A DNA stretch of 64,000 bases from Moringa oleifera (lineage: Eukaryota; Streptophyta; Magnoliopsida; Brassicales; Moringaceae), in NCBI GenBank assembly GCA_021397835.1, contig JAJFZO010000087.1:2542001-2606000 (forward strand), read 5' to 3'. Under the pieces are notes generated by a model. The model made no database searches. It saw only the letters and a list, made by a program, of their open reading frames with translations, and was not told the DNA's origin. The position numbers and the translations under genes were made by a program. Position 1 is the stretch's first letter. Each line of letters starts with the position of its first letter. This document shows, piece by piece, positions 1 to 12,800 of the stretch.

Positions 1-1631
1 AGGACTAATGATACAAGCTTATCAGAGACTTGACTGAAAATAAACCTAGGAGCATCACATTGGCATGTCTCGACAGTCCAGCCATATGGACTTATCTTCT
101 TCTTCAATAATATAGATAACAAATAAACTTTGCGGTTGAAACTTCTCCTGGATAGAGTAGGAAGTCTAGGATGGATGCTTTTACCATCCAAACTCCTTTG
201 AGCTGTGTCCATCAACCTCCTTGTTGATATTCTGTGAAAACTGAGTCACCAGTAACGAAGTTGTTAGAACTACTTTGGCAGTTGAGTTGCATAGATTTCA
301 AGATATTTGATTAAGTGCTTGGAAAAAATGAGATGTAGTTTTCAGATCCTTTCGAATGCTGAACTCAGAGCTTTGGGCTTATGTATTTCTAATTATCTAT
401 GCTGTTTTTACTAACAGAGACATCAAGATGTCCCATTGTGCTTTGAATTCATGCCACCACCCTTTTGTAGTCCATCCTTGTTCCACCAAGTTAATAACCC
501 AGTTCTACAAGTAAATAATAGCTCTCTCTCCTCTTTTTTTTTCCTTTTGTGTGGTGTTGGGGATGTGGGGTGGGCGCGGAGGGGTTATAGTTTATGTTGG
601 GAGGATATTAGTGACTCTCACTCACTAGGCTGGAATTCTGGAACTGGAAATTATATAGTTGTTGCTTTCCTGTTAGAGTTATCCCTTTTCTTTTTTTTCT
701 TTTTTTTTGGGTGGACTTCTAACATAGAAACTTGTACCTCGAGCTAGACTTCTATAGATGTTAGGGAGTGGTGTATTTTGAATTTAAAATGATTGACTTT
801 CTGAAAGAGTTGGTTATATAGCCTCTATTAGAATTCATCAACATTTCTTGCTTGCTTCAATGACTATGAGACTTTATCAAATATGATAGGACTGCTAGCA
901 AAACCCAATTTGAAAAATCTGAACTCAGGATTCTGCCAACTTCCAAGCTTTTGGATCTCTCAATCAATAAAATACTTCAGTTTCATAATCAAAAACATTA
1001 ATATTAGTATAGAGGATGTACTATGCTTGGAGTATTTGTGGATGTAATGTTAGAAAGTTGACATTTGGAAAAGGAATCACTCAACATGGTAAACATTTCA
1101 TGCAATTTAGTTAACCCAAACACATATAAAATGTCATCATTGAAGTTCAACAAACATGATTCCTAGGGTACTCAAGAAGCTCCGTGCCTGTCATCTGCTG
1201 GGCTGTGTGGAACCGTACTGGGTTGAATCATAAAATGTATAATTCAAGGTCTTTATGATGATTTCTCTAGCTTTCATTTTGATAATTTAGATCAGCAAGT
1301 TGAAATGTTTGTCGGTTTGGTTGATCCTTGTACAATGCCTCAATGATGGTTGGATTGTGAAATATTGCCCAAAATTGTTTCTAAATGCATTTGAAAGAGG
1401 TGATGAAGGGAAACTTAGAGATGATAACCAGATGTGAATATTATTATATTTGATAAGCATCTTGGACCTTGTAGTTTTGCTTCTGCTTGTTTAAACTCAT
1501 GTCGCTTCTATGCTTGAGCAGTGGACTTTAACATATGCACCTTTAGAGTTTCTTACGTTAGTAAAAGCTATGCTGAAAGTTCTATTTACGTCCCTTCTAA
1601 TTTTTATTTTTTTTTTCTGTTTTAATTTTAG
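1..1631. other. non-coding flank, possibly introns of an upstream gene
   Basis: No reading frame here looks like a protein I recognise. The longest open stretches are T-rich and low-complexity (for example around 530-720). If the short coding-like stretch at 1632-1693 is real, this region would be introns or untranslated sequence of the same upstream + strand gene. No repeat family or RNA gene was recognised. Confidence 0.3.
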
Positions 1632-1693
1632 GAATCTTTCATGGAGCTCAGGAGCTGTATCAAGTTGAAGGATCTGAGAGGCTGCCAGCATAG
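1632..1693 (+). CDS. possible last coding exon of an upstream gene (partial)
   Basis: A T-rich tract ending in TTTTAG is followed by a short open stretch reading, in frame 3 of the exon, IFHGAQELYQVEGSERLPA and then TAG. A polypyrimidine tract plus AG acceptor and a non-repetitive, charged peptide ending at a stop is what a terminal exon looks like. A second frame starting at the ATG at 1641 is also open to 1871 but looks like 3' UTR. I do not recognise the protein, and no earlier exon could be assigned with confidence. Confidence 0.25.
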
Positions 1694-3600
1694 GAAACAA
1701 AAAAGTGATGGTGCTTCCTCATGTTACCCTTCTTTTTGGAATGCTCGGAAATTCTTGAGCTTGTATAATCAATTATGTGCATTTCTTGTGCCTAATTTAT
1801 GCCTTCCCATGACCCTTCTTCCTTCATTTTTGAAACATTTTCATGAAGATTTTCGAATTGTTTATAAGTAGTCAGCCAAAATTTTCCAACTTGACAAACT
1901 TTGTATCTTACTTAGTATCACTAGTAACCCTCTTTCTTCCGTTTATATGCCTCTAAAATTGCTTTTCCTTCATCGGTACATCTCATGAAAATAGTGATGA
2001 TGATGATGGGGACAATGGTTCCATTTGTGATTTGTCCCTTTGACTTAGACCTCTATTTTCTGGGTCGAATGTAATTTGACCTGCCTAATTACGTTCAATG
2101 TTGTTTTACTTTTGCCTTAGTGGAAAGGGTCTAAGGTAGAAGAAGGCTGAAAAGAGGGGTATGGCAAAATATGCGGAGGTTGGATAATATGGACTGCTTG
2201 TATCTTTGCTGATATCTTATCTTATAGTTTATTTATTTATTTTTTTACTCCTTTCTGGAAGAGAAGGAAACCCAGTAGAAATATGAGAGTTCTAGACATG
2301 AGTGACAAATGTAGACAATAATGACGAATAGTTTAATTATGATTACCATCTCTCTTTATCAAATCACATTTCACTTTTCTATTGTTTTCAGTATTGGAAA
2401 GAATAGTCGTTTGACTCAATTTGTTTTTAAATCATAAGATGAACTTAAAATTTGTTTGCAGGAAAATAGTTTTTTTATATGATATTTCTTGATTTTTTGA
2501 AAAATAAAGATAATATTTTTGTAATGTAATAAGAAAACTAGTGATTTAAATTTTAACTATTTTCTTTGAAAGATATGGATACTCTATTTATTTGGTTAAT
2601 TTTTGAATTTTGTAGTTAAATGAGTGGATAGATCTGTTTTTATTTTATATTTTTCATTTTACTAGATAAATTGCAAAGCTAATCATTTTTTAAAAGATAA
2701 TTTTTTATTAAATTATCACATAGTTTTAAATGTCAATAAAAATTTAAATTTTTTCACGTGATATTTTTTAAATAATATTTATAGAGGTAAATAATAAAAA
2801 TATTAAATTATACTTATTTTTTATTTTTTATTTCAAAATATAAAATAAATCAGTTATATATATATTTCAATTTAATTCAATTTATATGTTGTTAAAAATT
2901 TTAAAAATTATAAATCTTTTTATTAAATATTTTATAAAATAAATTTTGATTTTTCTGAAAAAATTATGAATATTTTCATTAATAATTACGTAAGCCGCCT
3001 GTTTCATTCATTTCACTTATTGTTATAATGTCTACCATTTCTTTCATTATAAAATATCCTAACAGTTTAAATATATTTATAATTTTATAAATATTTTTTA
3101 AGAAAATAATAAGTTCATACATAGCAACAAATGGTATTTTAGAAGAGGTGTAGATTTTTTTTTCCAATTCAATAAGCATTATGTGACTTATTACAATCGT
3201 AATCATTAATATAATTTTTAAGAATTTATAAATAAATTAATAATTATAATTATTATGTTATAAACACTATATGCTTTATTTATAATTGTAATATTTGTAA
3301 AAAAATTTATATTATTTTATCAAAATAAATTAATAAAAAGCTCAAGATTTAACTAATTATTTTTTAGATGCGAGAATTAATGATAAAAAAATTACTATTT
3401 CATATATCATGAAATTAATTTAAATTCAAATTTTATTAAGAAAATATAAAATATTGATTTGTATTATTTTTTAAAATATTATATATTTAAAAATTTTAAT
3501 TATTTTATATTATATTTTTTTTATATGGGTTTATTTTATTACATATCATCCTCATTATCACAGCATTTATAATGCTATTATTTCACTAAAATCAAAATTG
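1694..3600. other. AT-rich intergenic region
   Basis: The first part could be the 3' UTR and downstream region of the gene whose last exon may lie at 1632-1693. From about 2440 the sequence is extremely AT-rich, with stretches resembling the palindromic MITE-like family found elsewhere in the window (compare 2880-3000 with 35380-35480). No gene is seen. Confidence 0.4.
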
Positions 3601-3897
3601 AGATGGTAAATAGGAAAATAAAGAGGGATTTTCATTGCCGGCCTCTTCATGCTTCAGGCAGTGCGTTAAAAGAAAATAAACAGAGGAGTAGATGCAGCGG
3701 TAAGTTTGGTAGTAACAAAAGTGGGAGGAGATAATAACATTTCTTTTCCACTATTACCAAATCAGTTCTGTTGCATCAGAAAAACGCGATCATCTCTCAC
3801 AGGTGATATTTGTTTACTAGAGGAAATTGGAGACTCGAGGGACGACATCAAGATCGTCGTAATTGCAATCACTGCACGGTTATAACCGCGCGCCGAA
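3601..3897 (+). promoter_or_regulatory. proximal promoter / 5' UTR of the DUF4091 gene
   Basis: Base composition changes from very AT-rich to balanced at about 3620, immediately before the start codon at 3898. It contains a CG-containing leader (around 3780-3897) typical of a plant transcription start region. No certain TATA box was picked out. The assignment rests on position and composition. Confidence 0.4.
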
Positions 3898-6800
3898 ATG
3901 GATGCCACCGGTTAGTTCCTGCAACTGTTTGCTTTTCTTCTCTTCGTCTTTGGATCTTTGACACTTGGTGATGGCTTTGTTCTGGTTATAATGTCCTTTG
4001 TTTTTTCGGCTAATTATATTTTAAGTGTTCTGTTTGGTTGCTGAAGAAGTTATAAGCTAAGTGAAGAGATGAATAAGAGAATGGAATCTCGAAACTGGTG
4101 CTTCAACGGGAATTGTTATCAGGTTCCGAGTTACGTTGAGGTCTCAGCAACCAACTGGATTTTCGTTTTTCCTTTTCCTCTCGTGTTCAGCTTGTCTTAA
4201 TAATTTGGGTTTTCTAATCTTCTGTGATTCGTTAATGGCGTCTTTTCGTTCTCCTTTACTTTTGCCTGTGATTGTGTATATTACTCAAATCATGTACAGA
4301 GGTGCCTTAGCTCAATAGTTCGTTAAATTTTAGCTTTGTTGGTTTTGGTATTGCTTTTGAAAGTGAATTCAAGGAATGCTTTGTATTCTGCAGAAGTTTG
4401 ATCTTCATGAAGTATGATTATATCTTGAGCCAGATTCTGGTCTAGCCTTAGCAGATGTCTTCGTGTTTTGGTGAATTTGATTTACTATTAAATATAAACT
4501 CATGTGGAGACGAGGCAGAGGATCAAAGATATTCTATGAGCCTTGTGTTAGTGGGCATGGATGCTACTTGAACTTATTTTGTGTTTTTATGTGAGTTTTG
4601 GAGATGCTGGATTTACTGGAATTGGGTATGAATAGGACACTGTGAAGTATATTTTGCAATGTCATCAATACATCTCCAATTTAGGAATGTGGCTTGTGGG
4701 TTTTATCTGCTGATGTGCCATGCACTTTCTTTTACATCCTGCTTAATTCTTGAAATGAATGAGTTAAAAGAAAAAAGAGTAAGAAATGCATAAGAGATTA
4801 AGTAGTATGTAGATTCAATTTTGGGGAATAATACCAATCGTCTAAAGATTTCAATATTTCATCGTTTCAGTATCTATTCGCTCACAATTTACCTTATACT
4901 TATGTGCCTCATTAAATGTTGAAACGCAGTAGGTAATCCTCAAGAGATTGTTGTGCCACCAGTTGAAGGTGTTGCTGGTGGAGGGACAGCTTATGGATGG
5001 AATGATGGAGCCGTACGTTCAAATCCATGTAAGGGACCTTTGGACCCGTCAGAGGTCCTGACTGCAGATCTGGTGCATGTTTGGTGCATGCCAAGCACAG
5101 CAAATGTTGGACCGCAAGAAATGCCTCGACTTTTGGAGCCTGTAAGCAAATTTCATTATTTTACTGCTGTGCTGTGCTTGTGGTTAATTATGTCTGTGCT
5201 GTGCCTATAAAACTAGTCTTGTAATTTCGTTTTTAATTCTTCATGGACATAACATGATTGCTGGTCCATGCATAACTTGTGCAGCTCCCAACACATACTT
5301 ATGTGCATATTAAGCGGAGCTAGATTCTTGGGTATGTATTGACACTTGTATCCGGGTTCATAAGTTAAGCTGAGAGTGGGAGAATCACTGTAACTTTGTT
5401 GTTTTATAGTGGATTATCTCCTTCTCCTTGTCCAGTGTAGGTAATTTGCCTAACCATCAGACTTCTAGATTCTGGTGCTTGCAATGTGTTGCTATTATTT
5501 CATGATCATTTGTCATGATGCCCTTATAATGTACTTAGGCCAAGGGGAAATGACTTATCTCCTTTTTCTGAAATTATACACGTCTACTTGTTGTTATAGG
5601 AGGCATAATATGTTGTTGCATCAATGTGCATGGAATATATATATTACATCATTGTTCTTTCAATAGAAGATGTTCTCTGGGATCGGTAAGTTTCATATGG
5701 ATGGACCTCTTTCTAAGAGGAATTTTCTTTTTCTTTTCTTTTGATCCTTTTTGGGTGGATAGGGGGGTTGATATGTAAACAATTTACAAATGGTTTCATT
5801 CTTTTTCTTTTTGCTGATTTTAAAATGATGCTTTCATGCTCCTTCAGTTTCTACAAATCATTTTTTGCTGCTTGATACCCCTGGTTATAACTGCCAAATT
5901 TGCTATATCATGATGTTCTATGGTACATAGTTGTGCTTGTATGATTAAAATAAAGCAAAGACTGTCCGCAGTTCTATAGCTTTTAATATATCTCTCTTTC
6001 TTGAAGATAAATCTTCTGGCAGCTAGAAACGAGAGAGAAAGTGTTCAAATTGCTGTACGGCCAAAAGTTTCTTGGGGTGGTTCTGGTACTTCTGGGATCG
6101 TGCAGGTTCAGTGTACTGACTTATGCTCCACATCTGGAGATAGGTTAGTTTCTTAAAGATGTATTCCCCTAACTACTGCTTAAAGCCTTTCTCTTCTTGC
6201 TCATGGTTTTGCTAGTATTTTGCTTTGCCAGATTGGTTGTTGGTCAATCAGTAAAGTTGCGTCGGGTGGTGCCCATATTAGGTGTTCCTGATGCTCTTGT
6301 GCCTCTTGAAGTTCCAGTTAGTCAACTTAGCCTTCTTCCTGGGTACTGCATATGTTGATGATTTGTTAGTTCTTATTTTACTGTGATGTCTTGAAATGTT
6401 CAGTAACTTACTACTCCAGATAGAGATGGTCTGAGTTTTGTCTTGTTGCAGGGAAACATTTGCAGTCTGGGTTTCAATAGATGTTCCAAGTATGCAGCCC
6501 CCTGGTCAGTATGAGGGAGAGTTCATTGTGACTGCAGTGAAGGCAGGTGGAGAGTAAGTATTCTGCTTACACCATATGTTTCTCGTTCTATGTAGCTCAT
6601 ATGGTAATGCATCATCTTATCAATTTTTACATAAAGTGCAAAGTCGTTGATTATTGTTCTGGAGTTGTCTGCAATAATTCATTCTGGTTCATCACAGATC
6701 ATCGCCACAATGCTTGGGAAAAATTGAGAAAAATCAGCTGTATGCGGATCTGAAGAGCTGTCTTGATATTTTGGAGCCTATTGAAGGAAAACCTACGAAT

Positions 6801-9800
6801 GAAATGGTTAATGTCTGAACGTACTTTGGTTATTAATTTTAATTTTTTTAGTTGACCTTGAGATGTTATGGCTGTTCATCTGAGCAATTGTTTTTTAGGT
6901 AGAACATGTGAAATCCGCAACTACCACGTTAAGAAGAGTTCTTCTTTCTCCATCATTTTCTGAGTTCTTTTCAGATAATGGGCCTGTTGATATGATGGAT
7001 GAAGATGCTGTATCAAATCTTTCAGTACGTGTCAAGCTGACTTTGACAGTTTGGGATTTCGTGCTTCCTGCAACTCCATCTCTTCCTTCTGTATTTGGTG
7101 TATCCTAAATCTAAAATAGCTTGCTATTTGTGAGAAAGTTGAAATTAATGATTTAGTTATAATTTCTTTTCCCTTCATATAAGTTGTCAGAATAGGTACC
7201 ATAATTTTATTTTATTTTTGGATAATCATGGTATCTGGGTTGGAGAATTCGACTAATGGGCAGGGGACTTCTCCTCCTCAAGGTTTTGAATTAACAACCA
7301 GAAGCTGGCCCTAAGGGATTTGAATCTTGGACCTAGCTCACAAGTTGACACTTGCTTACTGGTAGGCTAAACCTCTCAGAATAGGTACCATAATATAACT
7401 ATTAGAAGCCTTCCATGAGAGGTCTAATTGGTCAATGGGACTGAGAGAAGTGCAGATTGATGGCCAAGCAAATTTTGGCATGAACTGCTAATCCTTAAAG
7501 AATGGTATGTGGTTGTTAACTGAGGCTTGGCATTATGGTTATATTTTGGAATGTCTCATCTTCCAAATGATGTTCTTTTTTTATCAGATTCAAATCATAT
7601 TCTGACATGATAGTGTTCCATGTCTCTGTAGTCAGAAACTTTCGGTTTATGCTTCTTTAACTTACATTAGATATCTGATACTGTTATCGAGGACCGTTTT
7701 GGTGTTGAACATGGAACCGGGGAATGGTATGAGGCATTAGATCTACATTTCAAGTGGCTTCTTCAATATAGAATCAGTCCATATTTTTGTAGATGGGGTG
7801 ATAGCATGCGCGTTTTAACGTACACCTGCCCATGGCCTGGTAATTTTTCATAGAAGAGAGCTGAGAAATATTCATACATTATGGTTAATGTTCTTCATAC
7901 ACAACATTAATTGATATGTCTGTAGTTCCTCACTTTTGTTCTCTCTTTCTGTTGCAGCTAATCATCCAAAATCAGATGAATATTTTTCAGACCCACGACT
8001 AGCAGCATATGCTGTACCATATAGTCGAGCATTCACCGGGTATACAGTCAATTGTACAAGCTGGCTTCTGTCAGGTATTTTAACAATTAAAACTGATGAA
8101 CTTCCACGGTTTGTTGATGTCCAACAGTAATGATGCAGAGAAGGACAACTTGCAGAAAGAAGTTGAGATCTTGAGGACAAAAACTCACTGGAAGAAAGCC
8201 TACTTTTACTTGTGGGACGAGGTACTGAAATGCTCCATTTGGCAGTAATAATGTGTTCTTGTATAATAGGTTATTGTAGACCATAAAGGACTCAATGCCT
8301 TTGGATGATAATAGATGTCCGTTTTTCATTTTGCTTCTTATTACTGGTGCTTCCTAATTGATAATTTTTTCATTATACCCTCTAATTGATAGTAATTGCT
8401 TTAATGACATATTACATATATATATATATATATATATATATCAATTGTGTGTATTTTAGCGAATTTGTACTATTGTTGCGAAGGGTGCTTAATGAAATGC
8501 ATATATGTCCATCTTCTTGGTAAACTGATGTGCATGTAATAATTTGTGGCAGCCACTGAATATGGAACATTATGATTCTGTTCGCAGAATGGCCAGTGAG
8601 ATTCATGCCTATGCTCCTGATGCCCGTGTTTTAACAACTTACTATTGCGGTATTTAATCTTTACCTTCCTCTAATCCAAGATGATTGTATGGTACTGTGT
8701 TGATTAGGTTTGTATTTCACGATATTTCCTCCCTGTGCTTTTACTTATGGATTTTTTTTTTTTTTTGTTGGGAGGGGGGGGGGGGGTGGTTGGTGTATGC
8801 CGCCTCAGTTTCATGGCCTTGTGGTACATTGGTTTGTATCCCTTTTATTTTGGTTCTTTTTCATGTATCCCCTTCTGCTATTAATCAAGGATAGGTTGAT
8901 TTGCCATTACTGATTTAGCATCTAGAAGTCGTGTTTGGTCATTTCTCTTTGAGAGATCATAAATAGAAATGCTGAGCTTGCCACTCTGTCAATGGATCAT
9001 TGCCTGATCTGAGTATGACTTGTTCGAAGGATACTGTGGCAGATTACATTCTTCAACTGTATTGTTTACCAAATTGTTTGCCAATATTTGAGGTAATGAT
9101 GCATATGGGTGCTTGCCTCTGGGATTTAAAGGCCTGCAGTTCCACTCTTCAGTCGTTGTAGTCATGCTTGTCTACTGGCTAAATCATTCTGCTTCATGAA
9201 TCAACTTGCGAATATCTAGAACTCCATGCTACTTTTTAATATCTAAAAGTGAATGTGCTTAATTAGAGCTGATTTTTTTTTATTTATTTATTGGAAACTA
9301 ACATTACACACACACATATATATACGCGATTAAAGTAGCACTAAGGAGGGGCCTCCCATATACAAGTGTAGGTAGCTATTTAGAGGTTAGGATTTCTATA
9401 AACTCTATATAGTCATCTAAAAAGAATCTTCCCATAGCCCAAAATTCTAAAATCTTAGGCTGCCTCCACCCCTTCAAAAGCCTTCTTGTTTCTCTTCCCC
9501 TGTACAATCCAGAAATTCCTTTTTGTCTTGGGGATATGAAGATCTGCCTCCCTACGCTTTCAGTTCTGCACCCATTGACTCCACAACCACCTGATTCATT
9601 TTGGATCTTTTTAAGTATCTGTCTAGTCTTTCATTTCATTGGTATATGTATGCCATTCTTCTGGATCTTCTGTGGTTTATTGTTGTTTTAGATTTCTGAA
9701 TGACGACTTGAGCTGAATCCATGGTCTGCATGCTACAATTATCCACCATTATTTCTCTCTGTCATATCAACCATATATAATCTGATGATTGATTTTTTTC

Positions 9801-12800
9801 TGACACGGTTCTGCTCCTTTATGTAGGACCAAGCGATGCACCTCTGGCCTCTACTCCTTTCGAAGCTTTCGTAAAAGTTCCAAAGTTTCTTCGCCCTCAT
9901 ACTCAAATTTATTGTACAAGGTATTGCTTGCCATTATAAGAAATGTCATACAATTGTTCCTGAATTACATAGTGACTTCTTCTACAAGTAAGGAAAATTG
10001 ATATTCATCATCCACGTATATTTTCCCATGTGTTGTTCTTATGCCTCTGCTTGCTAGTAAATATGGGTATCATGTGTTTGCTAAAGCTCAATGTTCTACT
10101 ATTTCTTTGTGGGCTATGTAATTCATGTGGCTTAACTATTAAGACTGTTCAATATTAGATTGGGTTCCCTGCGTCATCAAACAAATGAAGAAATAGGTCC
10201 AGACTAGCTGAATAAAAATTTATATTCTGATTGAGAACTTTATTTAAGTAATTGGTTTTGTGTTGCATGTGACTGTCAATAGAAGGGTTTGAAATTAGTC
10301 TTGATTTTAGGAAATATGAAAAATTTCATGGCTAGCATTGTTGAACCGAGATTTGGCTTCTCTTCTGTCTGGTATTGACCATGGTGTTTAAATTTTGTCG
10401 TAAAGGCTATGCTAGGCATGACTGCATACTTTCCAATTCCTTATGATTAATAATTTATGTCGTCTCAAACCGCGTTTCTGAGAGAAGTATGGTTTTTGCT
10501 TCTCTTGTAATGCATTTAGCCAAATAAAGTTAAATCTGGAAACTCTGCATAAAGATTTGATAGTGCTTGCCAACCTGCTCCTACTTTATAAGTACAAAAC
10601 TAGAGCACTTATTTTCCTTTTGGTTAACTCTTCTTGTTCCATCATCAGTAAAGTTATTTAATTTTTTTCTTCTTGAACCTAATCTCAGAACACATCAAAG
10701 GGCCATTTTGTACATATTGATGACTCTTGATAAAAGGTCATTTAGTAACTGAAATGATGTGGAATGCTTTCATTTGCAGTGAGTGGGTGCTTGGTAATCG
10801 AGAGGATTTGGTAAAGGATATTATTACTGAATTGCAGCCGGAGAATGGTGAGGTATACATATGGTCAGGGACTCTGCCCTTTTTTTATAAAGCTTTAGTG
10901 AATTCATGGCCATGATTTCATGATAGGTGAAGACTTCTGAGATCATTATTTCCTGCTGGGAGTGTTAGGTGAAGTTATTAGTACTACATTTGTGCCTCAT
11001 GACACCTTCTAACTTCTACTTGCTCTCTTCTCTTACACTATGCTCACTTCCTCTAGTTTGTAAAGCTTATAAAGTATTGTTGGTTTTGATATGACTTTGT
11101 CGAGTTTTTGTGAGGAGATGAAGAACGATAGTCAAAAAAGTGAAACTCTTGAAGCTTGGAATTGATTGAAATTGCTTTCAATGGCTTGAAATGACTTGTA
11201 TTGGCTTGCTTTGTTATATTGATGGGATCCTGTATAGGAAAAAATAAATAATCAAAATCTAATATTATACTTATCTAGATATCCTAAAATATGAATTTAA
11301 AATTCAAATTGAAGATTATTCATATCTAAATTCAAACTAAAAAATCATCTTTATCCAAAATTGAAATTCCTTGATAAAGTAAAAGAATAGGTCTTCTTTG
11401 CCAAGGATATGCAGCCGATGAAGCATTTTGCTAACACTCCTTGTTGTTGCTGCTGCATGCATCAACTTATTTCTCCATAAATTCATACATAATCTGTGAA
11501 AGTGTCTTTGTTGGGATGTTATCATTTTTTATTTTTTGTTTTGCTGTTAGATTTGATTGTATTTCTCTCTTTTTTTTTTGTACTTCTCTTTAGAGTTTGA
11601 GTTTGAAGCATTTTGATATTATGCCTCCTTGATTTATAGTTATATTAAAATAAAGCTTTTTGTTGCAAAGCCCTTCTTGGTGTTCTCATTGATCCTCTGA
11701 TATTAATGTGAACTAGCTGTAGTTTCTATTTAGTCTTCCAAGCATTATTTTGTTGAAAGGGAAACTTGATTTGCTTCCCATATTGACAATTAACATATTT
11801 AGGAAGCTCTTCCTCTAATTTAAGCAAGTCTTCTCTAAGATTGTTCTTCTTCATAAAAGGTAAAGTCTTATAGTGAAAGTGCCCATAAATTGTTATCTTT
11901 TTTGTGTATTGCAGTTTGCTTCTTTTTTATCATATTCAAGATAAATTTTTACTTTTCATTTGGACTTTAAACAATTTTTTGTCTTGTGCATCAGTAATCA
12001 GACAATGATTATACTCAAATAGCCTTATATCCTTTTTTTAAGAGTTGATCAACGCTCAAAAGATTTTATTAATTTTAGAAACATATAGAACATTAGAGAT
12101 TAATTTCAAACTTGTGTGATCTTTGATTACCACTATTTTTTTTCTGTAAGATATGCTTTATTTTCAATTATGACATTAAAAATTGCAGTTTTGTCAAGCT
12201 CTTTGAAGAGCTCTTAATCATAGGCCAAGTGGTTTGTACAACTAGTATCTATAAGACAACTTTTTGGGGAGTTGCTGGTAGCAAATCATAATGCCATAAA
12301 TAGTTTCTCCTCTTGAGGTTGTTCGAGAGCATTTTCTTGTTTCTCTTTGTTATTGTTGGGATTTGCATATTTTTTTCACGTGCTCTAACTGGTCACACTT
12401 GTGACACTGTGCATCTGGCTTCCACCAACACTTGTTCTGTGCATAATTGTTGTTTTTGCAATAGAGACAAGGTGAAAAGACTTAACCATTTTTGTTGTTG
12501 CTTGCAAAACTCTCAAACTTGTTTTTGTTTTATCAATTTTTGTTGTTTTTACCTCCTGTTGTATGATTTGACTTGAAAAGTACCTTTCACATATTCTTCT
12601 TGCCTCATAAATATTTTTTGTTCTTGTTTTTGTGCTTGTAGTGCATTCAACAGTTTTACTAAGGTAATACTTAACAAATTTTTAGTATTCTTTAAAGATG
12701 AGATTATAGTCTCAAATTTTTCAAGAATTGTCATTAAGATCCTTTAAACAATTTTAAAATAAAAAAAAATCAGTACCAGTAAGTCTCACTTTATTAATTA

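Noticed and set aside
436..747. 103-codon + strand open frame with Phe-rich runs
   Set aside because: Composed of T-rich low-complexity DNA; no domain and no splice context supporting it as coding.
7206..7375. A functional tRNA gene on the minus strand
   Set aside because: The A- and B-box-like sequences are present, but the rest does not form the cloverleaf of a mature tRNA. The A-rich tail and target duplication show a SINE.
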